A stretch of DNA of 64,000 nt from Kitasatospora sp. NBC_00315 (lineage in GTDB: Bacteria; Actinomycetota; Actinomycetes; Streptomycetales; Streptomycetaceae): assembly GCF_041435095.1 (NCBI RefSeq), contig NZ_CP108025.1:1860001-1924000 (forward strand), given 5' to 3'. Positions 17,075 through 25,963 of the stretch are shown one piece after another. The translations under genes were made by a program, and so were the position numbers. The notes below the pieces were generated by a model. The model was not told the DNA's origin. It worked only from the letters and a program-made list of their open reading frames with translations, and made no database searches. Within the stretch, counting starts at the first letter, position 1; each line of letters starts with the position of its first letter.

Positions 17075-17437
17075 CTACATCTCCTGCCGTACCCGAGCGA
17101 TCATGTCGAGACTGTCCGCCGGACTCAAGGCGATTGAGCGGAGCGAGTCGAAGATCAAGGTGTACCCGTTCGTCTCGTCCGGCGTCTCCATGTAGAGCGT
17201 CCCCGTTCGATGTTCGACACAGACGACATCCGAGAACGCGGAGGTCGGAAAGCTGAACAGTACGAACGACCCCATGAGCCCGGCATGCGCACCGGCCCTG
17301 TCCGGCAGGATCTGCAGATCGATGTGCGGTTGCTCAGCCATCTCGGAGAGCCGGACGAGCTGCTGGCTCATGACCGCGGCACCACCGACCTGGATACGAA
17401 GGGCCGACTCTCCCTCAATCACACAGAGACGAGGCGG
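17075..17437 (-). pseudogene. 3' remnant of an XRE/DUF5753 regulator gene
   Basis: 120 codons recognisable as the C-terminal part of DUF5753: PPRLCVIEGESALRIQVGG, then LQILPDRAGAHAGLMGSF, and the usual VCVEHRTGTLYMETPDE stretch. The N-terminal helix-turn-helix and first half of DUF5753 (about 160 residues) are missing. Upstream of residue PPR the reading frame enters the antisense of another gene, with no plausible start codon and no family similarity. The remnant abuts the 5'-truncated ATPase gene on the other strand, so a single deletion probably removed both gene starts. Confidence 0.75.
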
Positions 17438-17441
17438 CACG

Positions 17442-17729
17442 TCCGTGCTGACCGAGCTGGTCAACAACGCCGTGCAGCACGCCCGTACCCCGCAGGGGCG
17501 TCTGGTGATGATCCGGTTCGAACTCCGGCCCGGGCGACTGCGCGTCGAGGTCCACGACGCCGGGGACACCCTGCCGACCGCACGGACGGCGCAGCCGGAC
17601 GACGAGGACGGCCGGGGACTGTGGCTGGTCGAGCGGCTCTCCGCCGGGTGGGGCTGCCGCCCGCGTGAGGACGGGATCGGAAAGCTCGTCTGGGCCGCGC
17701 TCGCTCCCGAGGCCGGTGACGGCCGGTGA
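17442..17729 (+). pseudogene. 3' remnant of an RsbW-like ATP-binding protein gene
   Basis: The frame encodes SVLTELVNNAVQHARTPQGR (N-box of GHKL ATPases), VEVHDAGDTLP (G1-type box) and DEDGRGLWLVERLSAGWG (G2-type box), the C-terminal two thirds of the serine/threonine anti-sigma-like ATPases abundant in streptomycetes. The first 40-50 residues of the domain are missing. Homology starts within a few bases of where the divergent DUF5753 remnant ends. ATP binding might survive, but without the N-terminal strands the fold is doubtful. Its stop overlaps the next gene (GTGA), so the remnant may still carry translation into that gene. Confidence 0.7.
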
Positions 17730-17941
17730 CGGGCCGTCGGCCGGCGGCGCCACGGCTGCGGCTGGTCGCGGTGACCGGCCGGTGCGCGTACTGCCGGGGC
17801 TTCGTCAGCCGATCCACCGCGCGGGCCTTCCCGGGCAAGGGCGGCAGGGTCGTGGCGGTCCACGTGTGGCACGAGGTGCGGCCGGGCGAGGGTGCGGCGG
17901 CTGCCGACGCCGGGCTCGACCCGGCGGGAGCCCTCCGGTGA
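17726..17941 (+). CDS. Small Cys-containing hypothetical protein
   Basis: 71 aa; I do not recognise a family. Visible features are a basic N-terminus (MTGRRPAAPRLRL), a CAYC pair at about residues 20-23 followed by RGFVSRSTARAF, and an acidic/Ala-rich C-terminus. The two cysteines could bind a metal with other ligands, but no full zinc motif is present. The GTG start overlaps the stop of the truncated ATPase gene and its stop overlaps the next start (both GTGA). That linkage supports a real, translationally coupled gene. Loss of the upstream 5' region may have left the set without its native promoter. Confidence 0.5.
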   Translation: MTGRRPAAPRLRLVAVTGRCAYCRGFVSRSTARAFPGKGGRVVAVHVWHEVRPGEGAAAADAGLDPAGALR

Positions 17942-18255
17942 CCGGCCCGGAGCGGGCCGGTCCACGCGCCTACGACGAGGGGCCGGTGGTGGTCGAGATC
18001 GAGGACGTCTGCGGCCCCGCTACCTTCCACCGGCTACCGGACGCACTGACAGCGCTCGGGCGGTCCCTGCGTCTGCTGCCGCTGGGTGCGCTGCAGGCCG
18101 ACGCGTTCACGTACGTTCTCACGCACCCCGACGTGGAGCGGCTCGTCGCGGAGTCGATCCGGCGCGACGGCCGCCTGGCCCTGTCCTTCCGGCTGGACGG
18201 ACGCCTGCACTCGGTGTGGATCAGTCCCGCCGGCGCGCCCCCGCCCCCGCGCTGA
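17938..18255 (+). CDS. Hypothetical protein
   Basis: 105 aa, start GTG 17938 sharing GTGA with the previous stop. No family was recognised. The central part (VVVEIEDVCGPATFHRLPDA, then TYVLTHPDVERLVAESIRRD) looks like a compact alpha/beta domain with no membrane segment or signal peptide, followed by a proline tail (APPPPR). Third-position GC is high and the gene ends just before a long terminator hairpin shared with xylA, which supports coding. Function unknown; context only suggests cotranscription with the ATPase-like remnant and the Cys protein. Confidence 0.5.
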   Translation: MTGPERAGPRAYDEGPVVVEIEDVCGPATFHRLPDALTALGRSLRLLPLGALQADAFTYVLTHPDVERLVAESIRRDGRLALSFRLDGRLHSVWISPAGAPPPPR

Positions 18256-18328
18256 CCGGGACGGCCAGGACTGCTCGGCCACGCCGCGCCGGCGGTCCGG
18301 CCGCCACGACGCGACCGGGCGGACGCAC

Positions 18329-18380
18329 GGCGGCGGTCCGGCCCGGGCGCGGTGGTGCGCGCCCGGGCCGGACCGCCGCC
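18329..18380. terminator. Bidirectional terminator before the xylA end
   Basis: A 22-bp perfect inverted repeat (arms 18329-18350 and 18359-18380) with an 8-nt loop lies between the convergent 17938 gene and xylA. Confidence 0.8.
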
Positions 18381-18390
18381 GGCCGGCAGG

Positions 18391-19569
18391 TCAGCGGGCG
18401 CCGAGCAGGTGCTCCATGGCGAGCTGGTCGAGCTGCTCGAAGGCCATCCCGCGCTCGGCGGCCGCGTCCACGTCGAAGTCCTCGAACGCGGTGCGGTCGG
18501 CCAGCAGCGCGGCCGCGCTCTCGCCCTCGGCCAGGGTGGGCCGGGCCAGCTCGTCCAGCCGGGACGCCTTCAGGGCGCGCTGCACCTCGGGGTCGGCGCG
18601 GAACGCGGCGGCGCGCTCCTTGAGCATCAGGTAGTTGCTCATGCAGCCGGCCGCGGAGGCCCAGACACCGTCGAAGTCCTCGGTGCGCGGCGGCTTGAAG
18701 TCGAAGTGGCGCGGGCCGCTGTAGCCGGCCGTCTCCAGCAGGTCGACCAGCCAGAAGGCCTGGCGCAGGTCTCCGGCGCCGAAGCGCAGGTCCTGGTCGT
18801 ACTTGATACCGGACTGGCCGTTGAGGTCGATGTGGAAGAGCTTGCCCGCCCACAGTGCCTGGGCGATGCCGTGGGCGAAGTTCAGGCCGGCCATCTGCTC
18901 GTGGCCGGTCTCCGGGTTCACGCCGACCAGCTCCGGGTGCTCCAGGCGCTCGATGAACGCCAGGGCGTGGCCGATGGTGGGGAGCAGGATGTCGCCACGG
19001 GGCTCGTTGGGCTTGGGCTCGATCGCGAAGCGCAGGTCGTAGCCCTGCTCCAGGACGTAGGAGCCGAGGAGGTCGAACGCCTCCTTCATCCGGTCCAGCG
19101 CGCAGCGGATGTCCTTGGCCGCGCCGGACTCCGCACCCTCGCGGCCGCCCCAGGCGACGTAGACCTCGGCGCCGAGCTCGGCCGCGAGGTCGATGTTGCG
19201 CAGCGTCTTGCGCAGCGCGTAACGGCGCACGTCGCGGTCGTTGGCGGTGAACGCGCCGTCCTTGAAGACCGGGTGCGTGAAGAGGTTGGTGGTGGCCATC
19301 GGCACCTTGAGGCCGTTCGCGTCCAGCGCGGCGCGGAAGCGCTTGATGTGCCCCTCGCGCTCGGCGTCGGTCGAGCCGAAGGGGATCAGGTCGTCGTCGT
19401 GGAAGGTCACGCCGTAGGCGCCGAGCCCGGCGAGCCGCTCCACGGTGGTGACCGGGTCGAGGGCCGGACGGGTGGCGTCGCCGAACGGGTCGCGGCCCTG
19501 CCAGCCCACGGTCCAGAGGCCGAAGGTGAACTTGTCGTCGGGGGTGGGGGTGAGGCTGTTCTCGGTCAC
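18391..19569 (-). CDS. xylA: Xylose isomerase
   Basis: 392 aa, Actinoplanes/Streptomyces class I size. It isomerises D-xylose to D-xylulose in the cytoplasm with two divalent metals. Visible active-site residues: H57 and D60 in [12 protein letters not shown]184 and K186 in [11 protein letters not shown]220 and H223 in [10 protein letters not shown]248 in HIDLNGQ, D258 and D260 in [10 protein letters not shown]290 in HFDFKP. The start is GTG 19569 after AGGAG. It is divergent from xylB with a 237-bp gap containing an XylR-like half-site. It would use xylose freed by the alpha-xylosidase and xyloglucanase system. Confidence 0.97.
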   Translation of the reverse strand: MTENSLTPTPDDKFTFGLWTVGWQGRDPFGDATRPALDPVTTVERLAGLGAYGVTFHDDDLIPFGSTDAEREGHIKRFRAALDANGLKVPMATTNLFTHPVFKDGAFTANDRDVRRYALRKTLRNIDLAAELGAEVYVAWGGREGAESGAAKDIRCALDRMKEAFDLLGSYVLEQGYDLRFAIEPKPNEPRGDILLPTIGHALAFIERLEHPELVGVNPETGHEQMAGLNFAHGIAQALWAGKLFHIDLNGQSGIKYDQDLRFGAGDLRQAFWLVDLLETAGYSGPRHFDFKPPRTEDFDGVWASAAGCMSNYLMLKERAAAFRADPEVQRALKASRLDELARPTLAEGESAAALLADRTAFEDFDVDAAAERGMAFEQLDQLAMEHLLGAR

Positions 19570-19646
19570 GGCGGGCTCCTGGCGGCTCGGGCGGACGGGC
19601 GAATCGGGTGGGCGAGTTGCCCTCCGCCCTATTTGCAATGGCAGAA

Positions 19647-19656
19647 AACAAACTAG
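19647..19656. promoter_or_regulatory. XylR/ROK-like half-site between xylA and xylB
   Basis: AACAAACTAG, embedded in AAAACAAACTAGTATG, matches the arm of XylR-type ROK operators and is repeated in complement upstream of the GH95 gene (12823). A nearby GGAAGCGGTTTCG (19662-19674) is a second imperfect palindrome. No xylR gene lies in the window. Confidence 0.45.
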
Positions 19657-19806
19657 TATGCGGAAGCGGTTTCGCAAAGCCCCCCGTCCGACTCCGTCCG
19701 TACTCCACCCGTACGCCGGCCGCCGAGGTGGCACGGGCCGACCCGCGGGCACGGGCCCCGCGGCGAGCCGCACACCTGCCGCAGCAAGGGAAGGACCAGA
19801 GCACTC

Positions 19807-21231
19807 ATGGCACAGACAGCACGCGTGGTGATCGGCGTGGACAGCTCCACCCAGGCCACCAAGGCCCTCGCCGTCGACATCGACAGCGGCGCCGTCCTCG
19901 GCGAGGGCCGCGCCCCGCACACCGTCACCGGCACCGGCGGCGCGCGGGAGAGCGACCCCGAGCAGTGGTGGGCGGCCCTGGGCACCGCGCTGGCCGGCAC
20001 CGGGCACGCCGGCTCCGCCGAGGCGGTGTCGGTCGGCGGCCAGCAGCACGGCCTGGTCACCCTCGACCCCGCCGGCCGCCCGGTGCGCCCGGCCATGCTC
20101 TGGAACGACGTCCGCGCCGCCCCCCAGGCCCGGGCCCTGGTCGAGCGGCTCGGCGCCGAGGAGTGGGCCCGCCGGGTGGGCAGCGTCCCGACCGCCGCCT
20201 TCACCATCGCCAAGTGGGCCTGGCTGGCGGCCACCGAGCCCGAGGCCGCCGGCGCCACCGCCGCCGTACGGCTGCCGCACGACTACCTCACCGGCCGGCT
20301 CACCGGCGGCGCGACCACCGACCGGGGGGACGCCTCCGGCACCGGCTGGTGGAGCGGGGACGGCTACGACCGGGAGATCCTGGCCTCGGTCGGGCTCGAC
20401 ACGGCGAAGCTGCCGACCGTCCTGGCGGCCGGGCAGCGCGCGGGCACGGCGCTCCCCGGCGGGCCGCTGCGCGCGGGCACCCCCGTGGCGGCCGGCACCG
20501 GCGACAACATGGCGGCGGCCCTCGGGCTCGGCCTCGCCCCGGGCCGCCCCGTCCTGAGCCTCGGCACCTCGGGCACGGTCTACGCCGTCACCGAGGGCCG
20601 GCCCGCCGACCCCACCGGCACCGTGGCCGGCTTCGCGGACGCGCTCGGGGGCTGGCTGCCGCTGGCCTGCACGCTCAACTGCACCCAGGCCGTGGACCGG
20701 GTCGCCGCCCTGCTCGGCCGCGACCGCGCCGACGTCGAACCCGGCGGGAGCGTCGTCATGCTGCCCTTCCTGGACGGCGAGCGCACGCCCAACCTGCCCG
20801 ACGCCTCGGGCCTGCTGCACGGACTGCGCCACGACACCACCCCCGGACAGATCCTGCAGGCCGCCTACGACGGCGCCGCCTACGCGCTGCTGGCCGCGCT
20901 GGACGACGTCCTGAAGGCCGGCGGCCAGGCGGCCGACCCGGACGTCCCGCTCCTGCTGATCGGCGGCGGGGCGCAGGGCGCGGCCTGGCGCGACACCGTG
21001 CGCCGGCTCTCCGGCCGGGCCGTCCAGGTGCCCGCCGCCAAGGAGCTGGTCGCGCTCGGCGCCGCCGCCCAGGCCGCCGCCCTGGTCACCGGCGAGCGCC
21101 CGGACGAGGTGGCCCGGCGCTGGCGGACGGCGGACGGCCCGCTGCACGAGCCGGTGCCGAGGGACGACGCGGCGCTGGCCAGGCTCGCGGACACCCTGGC
21201 GCGGGCCGAACCGCTGCTCGGGAGCGGGTGA
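19807..21231 (+). CDS. xylB: Xylulokinase
   Basis: 474 aa FGGY-family kinase that phosphorylates D-xylulose to xylulose 5-phosphate for the pentose phosphate pathway. The N-terminal ATPase fold begins [33 protein letters not shown] and the conserved MLWNDVRA substrate segment follow, and [17 protein letters not shown] and [13 protein letters not shown] mark the second domain. C-terminal [14 protein letters not shown] is the adenosine-binding signature. ATG 19807 follows GAAGGAC. It is divergent from xylA, the standard arrangement in streptomycetes. The gene ends 25 bp before the convergent YihY-like gene. Confidence 0.96.
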   Translation: MAQTARVVIGVDSSTQATKALAVDIDSGAVLGEGRAPHTVTGTGGARESDPEQWWAALGTALAGTGHAGSAEAVSVGGQQHGLVTLDPAGRPVRPAMLWNDVRAAPQARALVERLGAEEWARRVGSVPTAAFTIAKWAWLAATEPEAAGATAAVRLPHDYLTGRLTGGATTDRGDASGTGWWSGDGYDREILASVGLDTAKLPTVLAAGQRAGTALPGGPLRAGTPVAAGTGDNMAAALGLGLAPGRPVLSLGTSGTVYAVTEGRPADPTGTVAGFADALGGWLPLACTLNCTQAVDRVAALLGRDRADVEPGGSVVMLPFLDGERTPNLPDASGLLHGLRHDTTPGQILQAAYDGAAYALLAALDDVLKAGGQAADPDVPLLLIGGGAQGAAWRDTVRRLSGRAVQVPAAKELVALGAAAQAAALVTGERPDEVARRWRTADGPLHEPVPRDDAALARLADTLARAEPLLGSG

Positions 21232-21255
21232 GCGCGGCCCCGGACCCACCGGAGG

Positions 21256-22479
21256 TCAGGATCCGACGACCGGCCCCGACTCCACCGACGGCATCGGTGG
21301 GGCCGGGGGCGACGGGGGTGACGGGGGTGACGGCGGCGGCGGAGGTGACCCCGGCGTCGCGGACGGGGGTGTCGCGGCGGGCGGGGTCGCGGGCGGGGGC
21401 ATCGGCGGGGGCATCGGCGGGGTCGCGGGCGGGGGCATGGCCTCCGGCGGGGTGCCGAGGTAGCGGGCCGCCAGCGGCTCCTGCGCGACGACGGCTCCGA
21501 CGGTGAGACAGACGGTGATCGCCGCACACACCGCGATCAGCCAGGACAGCACCGTGAACACCGGGCCCAGCGAGCCGTAGTCGGCCAGGCTGCGGTTGAG
21601 CGCCCTGGGGATGTAGAGCCGCGCGGTGAACGACAGTGCGACCATCGCGCCCCCGGCCAGCAGTGCTCCGGGCAGGAGCGGCAGCCATGGCAGCCGGCCG
21701 CCCAGCAGCAGATGCTGCGTCCACCACCAGATCAGGACGCTGGAGGCCAGGGTGAGCGGCAGGCCCAGCACCTGGCCCACCCCGAACCCGTCCCGCAGCG
21801 GCCCCTGCAGAGCCAGGATGGCCAGCAGCGACGCCACCCAGACCACCCAGCGCCAGGCCACCACCCGGGCGCCGGCCTTGGGCATCTGCCAGGCCCGTTC
21901 GCAGACCCGCTGCATCGCGCGGCTGAACGCCGTCGCGGACAGCAGGACCATCACCGCGCCCACCGCGCCTACGGCCTGGCGCACCTCGGCGTCGTGGGGC
22001 TGGTACACCTGACGGAGCTGGTCGACCGATCCGCCGTGCAGCCCGAGGGCCGAACGGAGCGAGCTCACCACGCGGTCGGAGAAGCTCTGCGGCGCGATCG
22101 AGCCCACCACGAACAGCAGCGGGACGGCGGTGAGGAAGCACTGCGCCGCCAGCCGGGTCGCGGCCTCGAAGACGTTGACCTGCAGCAGCCGGGCGACCAC
22201 CCGGGTGATCACCGGCAACCGGGTCTCGGCGGTGTGCCGCATCCGCTGGAGTCGCGCGACCGTGTCGGTGATCACCGGGCGGCCCCGCCCGCCGGGTCCG
22301 CGCTCCACGCGCCGCCCTCCACCCGGAGTGCCGGCGCCGGCCGGACCGCTCGCTCCACCCGCGTTCGTCGCGCCATCTGCCGCGCACGCTCCTCGTCTCG
22401 GGGCCGGCCCGGCACCGCCGCCGTCCGCCGCCGTCCGCGCACCCGCCGCGGCCGACCCACCTGTCACCGAATCGGACAT
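21256..22479 (-). CDS. YihY/BrkB-like inner-membrane protein
   Basis: 407 aa. A Gly/Ala/Pro-rich cytoplasmic N-terminus (1-85) precedes about six membrane segments of the YihY (former RNase BN) fold between residues 100 and 340, including AQCFLTAVPLLFVVGSIAP and the conserved YIPRALNRSLADYGSLGPVF. The C-terminus is a run of PPATPP/PPMPP repeats of about 55 residues. The family's function is unresolved. Minus-strand TATGAT ends five bases before the ATG and no Shine-Dalgarno is present, so the mRNA may be leaderless. It is monocistronic and shows no functional link to xylB. Confidence 0.85.
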   Translation of the reverse strand: MSDSVTGGSAAAGARTAADGGGAGPAPRRGACAADGATNAGGASGPAGAGTPGGGRRVERGPGGRGRPVITDTVARLQRMRHTAETRLPVITRVVARLLQVNVFEAATRLAAQCFLTAVPLLFVVGSIAPQSFSDRVVSSLRSALGLHGGSVDQLRQVYQPHDAEVRQAVGAVGAVMVLLSATAFSRAMQRVCERAWQMPKAGARVVAWRWVVWVASLLAILALQGPLRDGFGVGQVLGLPLTLASSVLIWWWTQHLLLGGRLPWLPLLPGALLAGGAMVALSFTARLYIPRALNRSLADYGSLGPVFTVLSWLIAVCAAITVCLTVGAVVAQEPLAARYLGTPPEAMPPPATPPMPPPMPPPATPPAATPPSATPGSPPPPPSPPSPPSPPAPPMPSVESGPVVGS

Positions 22480-22484
22480 ACAGG

Positions 22485-22490
22485 ATCATA
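22485..22490 (-). promoter_or_regulatory. Candidate -10 box giving a leaderless YihY mRNA
   Basis: Minus-strand TATGAT ends 5 nt before the ATG at 22479. Transcription should begin at or next to the start codon. No good -35 box was found. Confidence 0.4.
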
Positions 22491-22637
22491 TGGGCAGGAG
22501 TTCACGTCCGCGCCGATATCCGCCCGCCGCCACGGCCCGGACGGGCGGGACGCGGGACGGGATCGGCGGGCGGGATCGGCGGCCGGGAGATGCGGCCGGG
22601 AGACGCGGGGTGGCCGGAGCGGCGAGGCCCCGGCGGG

Positions 22638-23543
22638 TCAGCGCCCGGGGAGCGGCTCCGGCTGGACGCCTGCCGGCAGGATCTCGCGCAGCAGCGGCCG
22701 CCGGACCGGCCGGGCCCGCCACTCGCGCGGGTAACCGAGCGAGACCTCCTCGAAGCGCACCCCGTCGTGCCAGGTGGTCCGGGGGATGTGCAGATGCCCG
22801 TAGACCATCACCGCGACCGGGAAGCGGGTGTGCCAGTCGGCGGTGGCCTCGGTGCCGCACCACTGCGCGAACTCCGGGTAGCGCAGGATGTCCAGCGGCT
22901 CGCGCACCAGCGGATAGTGGTTGACCAGCACCAGCGGCACCTCCGGCGGGCAGGCCGCCAGCCGCTGCTCGGTCGCCGCCACCCGGGCCCGGCTCCAGTC
23001 GTCCCGGGTCGGGTACGGGTCGGGATGCAGCAGGAACTCGTCGTTGCAGACCACCCCGGTGTTGTAGGCGTAGGCGAGCGCCTCCTCCTTCGTCCGGGTA
23101 CCGGGCGGCCGGAAGGTGTAGTCGTACAGCAGGAAGAGCGGCGCCACCCGGACCGGACCGCCCTGACCGGTGAAGACCTCGTACGGATCCTCGGGAGTGA
23201 GGACACCGAGCCGCCGGCAGATCTCCACCAGGTGCAGATAGCGCGGCTCGCCGCGCAGGGTGACCGGGTCGCTGTCGTGCGTCCACAGCTCGTGGTTGCC
23301 GGGGACCCACACCACCTTGGCGAACCGCTCGGCGAGCAGGCCGAGCACCCACTCGATGTCGGCGCTCCGCTCCCCGATGTCGCCGGCCACCAGCAGCCAG
23401 TCGTCGGGGGTGGTGGGGTGGATGTCCTCGACGATCGCACGGTTCTCCTGGTAGGAGACGTGCAGGTCGCTCACCGCCAGCAGGCGGCCGCCGGTCCTGG
23501 GCCGGTCCGTCGGACCGCTTGCGGGGTCGGGCGTCATCGTCAC
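22638..23543 (-). CDS. Calcineurin-like metallophosphoesterase
   Basis: 301 aa from GTG 23543 (GAGGAG six bases upstream). All five metallophosphoesterase metal motifs are visible: VSDLHVS, AGDIGERSADIEWV, PGNHELW, VNHYPLV and YGHLHIPR, so it is probably an active dinuclear-metal hydrolase. Residues between motifs 3 and 4 are longer than in small phosphodiesterases. This subfamily in streptomycetes is commonly coupled to a phosphopantetheinyl transferase gene. Here that transferase is about 40 kb away (62919), so the pair is split. The substrate is unknown. Confidence 0.88.
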   Translation of the reverse strand: MTMTPDPASGPTDRPRTGGRLLAVSDLHVSYQENRAIVEDIHPTTPDDWLLVAGDIGERSADIEWVLGLLAERFAKVVWVPGNHELWTHDSDPVTLRGEPRYLHLVEICRRLGVLTPEDPYEVFTGQGGPVRVAPLFLLYDYTFRPPGTRTKEEALAYAYNTGVVCNDEFLLHPDPYPTRDDWSRARVAATEQRLAACPPEVPLVLVNHYPLVREPLDILRYPEFAQWCGTEATADWHTRFPVAVMVYGHLHIPRTTWHDGVRFEEVSLGYPREWRARPVRRPLLREILPAGVQPEPLPGR

Positions 23544-23684
23544 CGTCAACTCCTCGGCAGGGGCGTCTGCGTGCCCCGCCGTCCGGGGCACGCCGAGCCT
23601 TTCACATGCCGCGCCGGCGGGAGGGCCCGGTTCGCGATCCGAACCGGCGGCCTCCGGCCTGTGGGCGGCGGGCGAAGGACTGCC

Positions 23685-23750
23685 CGGCGGGCCGGGACGG
23701 CGGCGGAGCGGCGCGATGCCGCGGTGCCCCGCCGCCGTCCCGGCCCGCCG
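23685..23750. terminator. Terminator of the ESX-like operon
   Basis: A 22-bp perfect inverted repeat (arms 23685-23706 and 23729-23750) encloses a second small stem. It begins 39 nt after the stop of the minus-strand gene at 23789. Confidence 0.8.
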
Positions 23751-23788
23751 CCGGAGCGGCGCGGCCGGAGTGGCGCGGCCGGCGCGGG

Positions 23789-25447
23789 TCAGCCGAAGGC
23801 CTGCTGGATCCGGCCCGCGTCGACGCGGTACGGCTCGGGCTCGGTCTGCACGCCGACACCGTGCAGCAGGGCGTCCTTGACGGCGGAGGTGTTGGTCTCG
23901 TCCGTCAGTCCCTCCTTCGCCGCACCCCAGGCCCCCGAGCCGGCCGCCTTGGCGAGGCCGCCGGCACTGAGGTCCTCGGACCGCTCCGTGTCACCCAGAC
24001 CGAGCGCGTTGTTGAAGGCGTCCTCCGCCTTCCCCGTGACGTACCCGTCGGCCTTCTTGACCGCGGCCCGGGCCGCGGCGTCCTTGAGCGCGTCGTAGCC
24101 CCCGCCCTGCAAGGCGTCCTTGCCGGCCTTGAGGAGGCCGTCACCGCCCTCCTCGAACTCCCGGATCTCCGCGGCCGCGGCCTTGACGTCCTTGAACGCG
24201 GCCATCGCGTTCTTGGCGGTCTCCACGCTGCGGACCGCCTTGACCGCCTGGCCCAGCTTCTTGAGCTCCAGCAGGAGCTTCTCCAGCTTGGTGGCCAGTT
24301 CGGTGGAGACCCGGGCGACCCGAGCGACGTAGACGGCGATCTCGCCCTCGGTGAGCAGGGCGTCCGCGATCAGGCCGATGCCGGCCGTGAAGACGGCGAT
24401 CACGGCCTCCGCCGCGAGCGAGGCGATCAGCACCTCGATCGCCTCGCTGATGATCTCGACCACCATGCCCTCGGCGAGCGCGCACTCCTTGGCGCACTTG
24501 TTGAGGATCGAGGCCGTCTGCTGCATCTCCTCGGCGGTGCCGTCGAGCGCCTCGACCACCTCGCCCATCCGCGTGCCGAACGCGTCCGAGGCGGCGCCCT
24601 CCCACTGCCCGGGCAGCGACCGGGCGCCGGAGCGCAGCCCCTCCGCCACGTTCTGCACGGCCTTCGCCTGGGCCTGCCAGTCGTCCGCGGCGGCGTTCAG
24701 CTCGGCGAGGTTGCCGGTGACCTTCTCCAGCATGTCCAGCAGACCGGACTTCTCCAGCGCGTAGACGACGGCCTCGTCCAGCATGCCGCCGAGCCCGTCC
24801 CGCTTGGCGTGCTGCGCCTCCTCCAGCGGGGTCATCGGCGCCGGGGGCTGCGCCGTGGTCCAGCGGTAGGCCGCGCTGGAGGGCAGCAGGGGGCCGACCG
24901 TCGGCCTGCTGCCGGGGTAGGTGCCCACGGTGCCGACCGGACCGTTGACCGGGTACGGGCCCACGGCACCGGCACCGGCACCGGCACCGGCGGCCGCGCC
25001 GGCCTCCGCGCCGACCGCACCACCGATGCCGCCGAGGCCACCGGCCGCACCACCGGGTTCCCCTGCCTCACCCTCGGCGCCCTCGCCCTCGGGAGAGCCG
25101 AACACCTTGCCGGAGACCCACTCGCCGGCCTTGTCGGCCGCCGAGTCACGGACCTTCTCGCCGGCCTGCTGGGCGAAGCCCGAGAACCAGCCCTGCCGGG
25201 GGTCGGCGGGGCCGTCCTCGCCGGGAGGCGTCGGATCGGGCTCCCGGTTCGGGTCCGGATCGGGGCCCGGGGTGGGCTCCGACCGTGGCGGGTGCGGGCC
25301 GGGCCGATCGGGGGCCGGGGTCGGCGGGTGCGGACCGGGCTGCGGGGCTGCCTGCGGCGGGTTGTGCGGCGGCTGGTGCGGCGCCGGCGGCGGGTCGTGC
25401 GGCCTCGGCGGGGCGTGCGTGGATCCGTGGCGCGAGTTGCCGCTCAC
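23789..25447 (-). CDS. WXG100-containing, Pro/Gly-rich putative ESX-associated protein
   Basis: 552 aa, GTG start at 25447 sharing GTGA with the preceding gene's stop. Residues 1-90 are Pro-rich with repeated PHPP and PDPD. Residues 130-200 are Gly/Ala-rich. From about 225 the protein is helical: NAAADDWQAQAKAVQNVAEG, then a WEG turn in LPGQWEGAASDAFGTRM, is a WXG100-type hairpin. A hydrophobic segment around AAEAVIAVFTAGIGLIADAL follows, then Lys/Ala-rich helices. The build resembles large WXG-like type VII secretion substrates or polymorphic toxins, but no toxin domain is evident at the C-terminus. No EccC or membrane component lies nearby. Confidence 0.7.
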   Translation of the reverse strand: MSGNSRHGSTHAPPRPHDPPPAPHQPPHNPPQAAPQPGPHPPTPAPDRPGPHPPRSEPTPGPDPDPNREPDPTPPGEDGPADPRQGWFSGFAQQAGEKVRDSAADKAGEWVSGKVFGSPEGEGAEGEAGEPGGAAGGLGGIGGAVGAEAGAAAGAGAGAGAVGPYPVNGPVGTVGTYPGSRPTVGPLLPSSAAYRWTTAQPPAPMTPLEEAQHAKRDGLGGMLDEAVVYALEKSGLLDMLEKVTGNLAELNAAADDWQAQAKAVQNVAEGLRSGARSLPGQWEGAASDAFGTRMGEVVEALDGTAEEMQQTASILNKCAKECALAEGMVVEIISEAIEVLIASLAAEAVIAVFTAGIGLIADALLTEGEIAVYVARVARVSTELATKLEKLLLELKKLGQAVKAVRSVETAKNAMAAFKDVKAAAAEIREFEEGGDGLLKAGKDALQGGGYDALKDAAARAAVKKADGYVTGKAEDAFNNALGLGDTERSEDLSAGGLAKAAGSGAWGAAKEGLTDETNTSAVKDALLHGVGVQTEPEPYRVDAGRIQQAFG

Positions 25448-25758
25448 TGGCCGCCCCCGAAGCCGCCACCGATCGACCGGTCCTGCGCCGCGTAGTTCTG
25501 CGCGGTCGCCCGGAGCCCGCTGACGACACCGGACAGTGCCTGCGCGAGCACCTGCACGTTCTGCCGGCTCGCGGCGGCGTGCTCCATGTAGGTGCTCGCC
25601 AGGTTCTGAGCGTTCGGCAGGTGCCCGAAGGCGTCCGCCGTCACGGTGATCCCCGAGACCGCCGACTGGACCTGCTGGAGCTGTCCGAGCTCCTCCGAGA
25701 CCGTACCGCCGTACCTGTTGACCGCTTCGGGATCCACCCGAAACCCGTTGTCCCCCAT
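25444..25758 (-). CDS. Small ESX/WXG100-like protein
   Basis: 104 aa, predicted all-helical with a central turn (VSGITVTADAFGHLPNAQNL), the size and pattern of type VII secretion target proteins. The canonical WXG is not obvious; AFGHL occupies the turn. The C-terminal tail GGGFGGGQ is glycine-rich. It is first in a two-gene operon and overlaps the larger WXG protein by 4 nt. This matches the common arrangement of a small partner that dimerises with a large substrate for export. The export apparatus must be elsewhere. Confidence 0.7.
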   Translation of the reverse strand: MGDNGFRVDPEAVNRYGGTVSEELGQLQQVQSAVSGITVTADAFGHLPNAQNLASTYMEHAAASRQNVQVLAQALSGVVSGLRATAQNYAAQDRSIGGGFGGGQ

Positions 25759-25963
25759 GACAACTACCCTTCACATCAGCATCATTGAGCGGCTCATCCT
25801 ACTGAGTTGCTGTCATGTGAGAACACCGGGGCGCAGAGTCCGTCCGACGAGCCCCGGACGTGCGGGAACGATCCGCTCCGCGCAAGGGCGGCACCGGCCT
25901 GCCGACCCCTCCTCCAGGGCCGCCCGAACCACCGCGTACGGGGCGCGCCGAGGCCGCTCCCGG

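Noticed and set aside
21256..21460. PPATPP/PPMPP tract as a tandem-repeat element
   Set aside because: It is the in-frame C-terminal tail of the YihY-like protein, with imperfect units; not an independent repeat feature.
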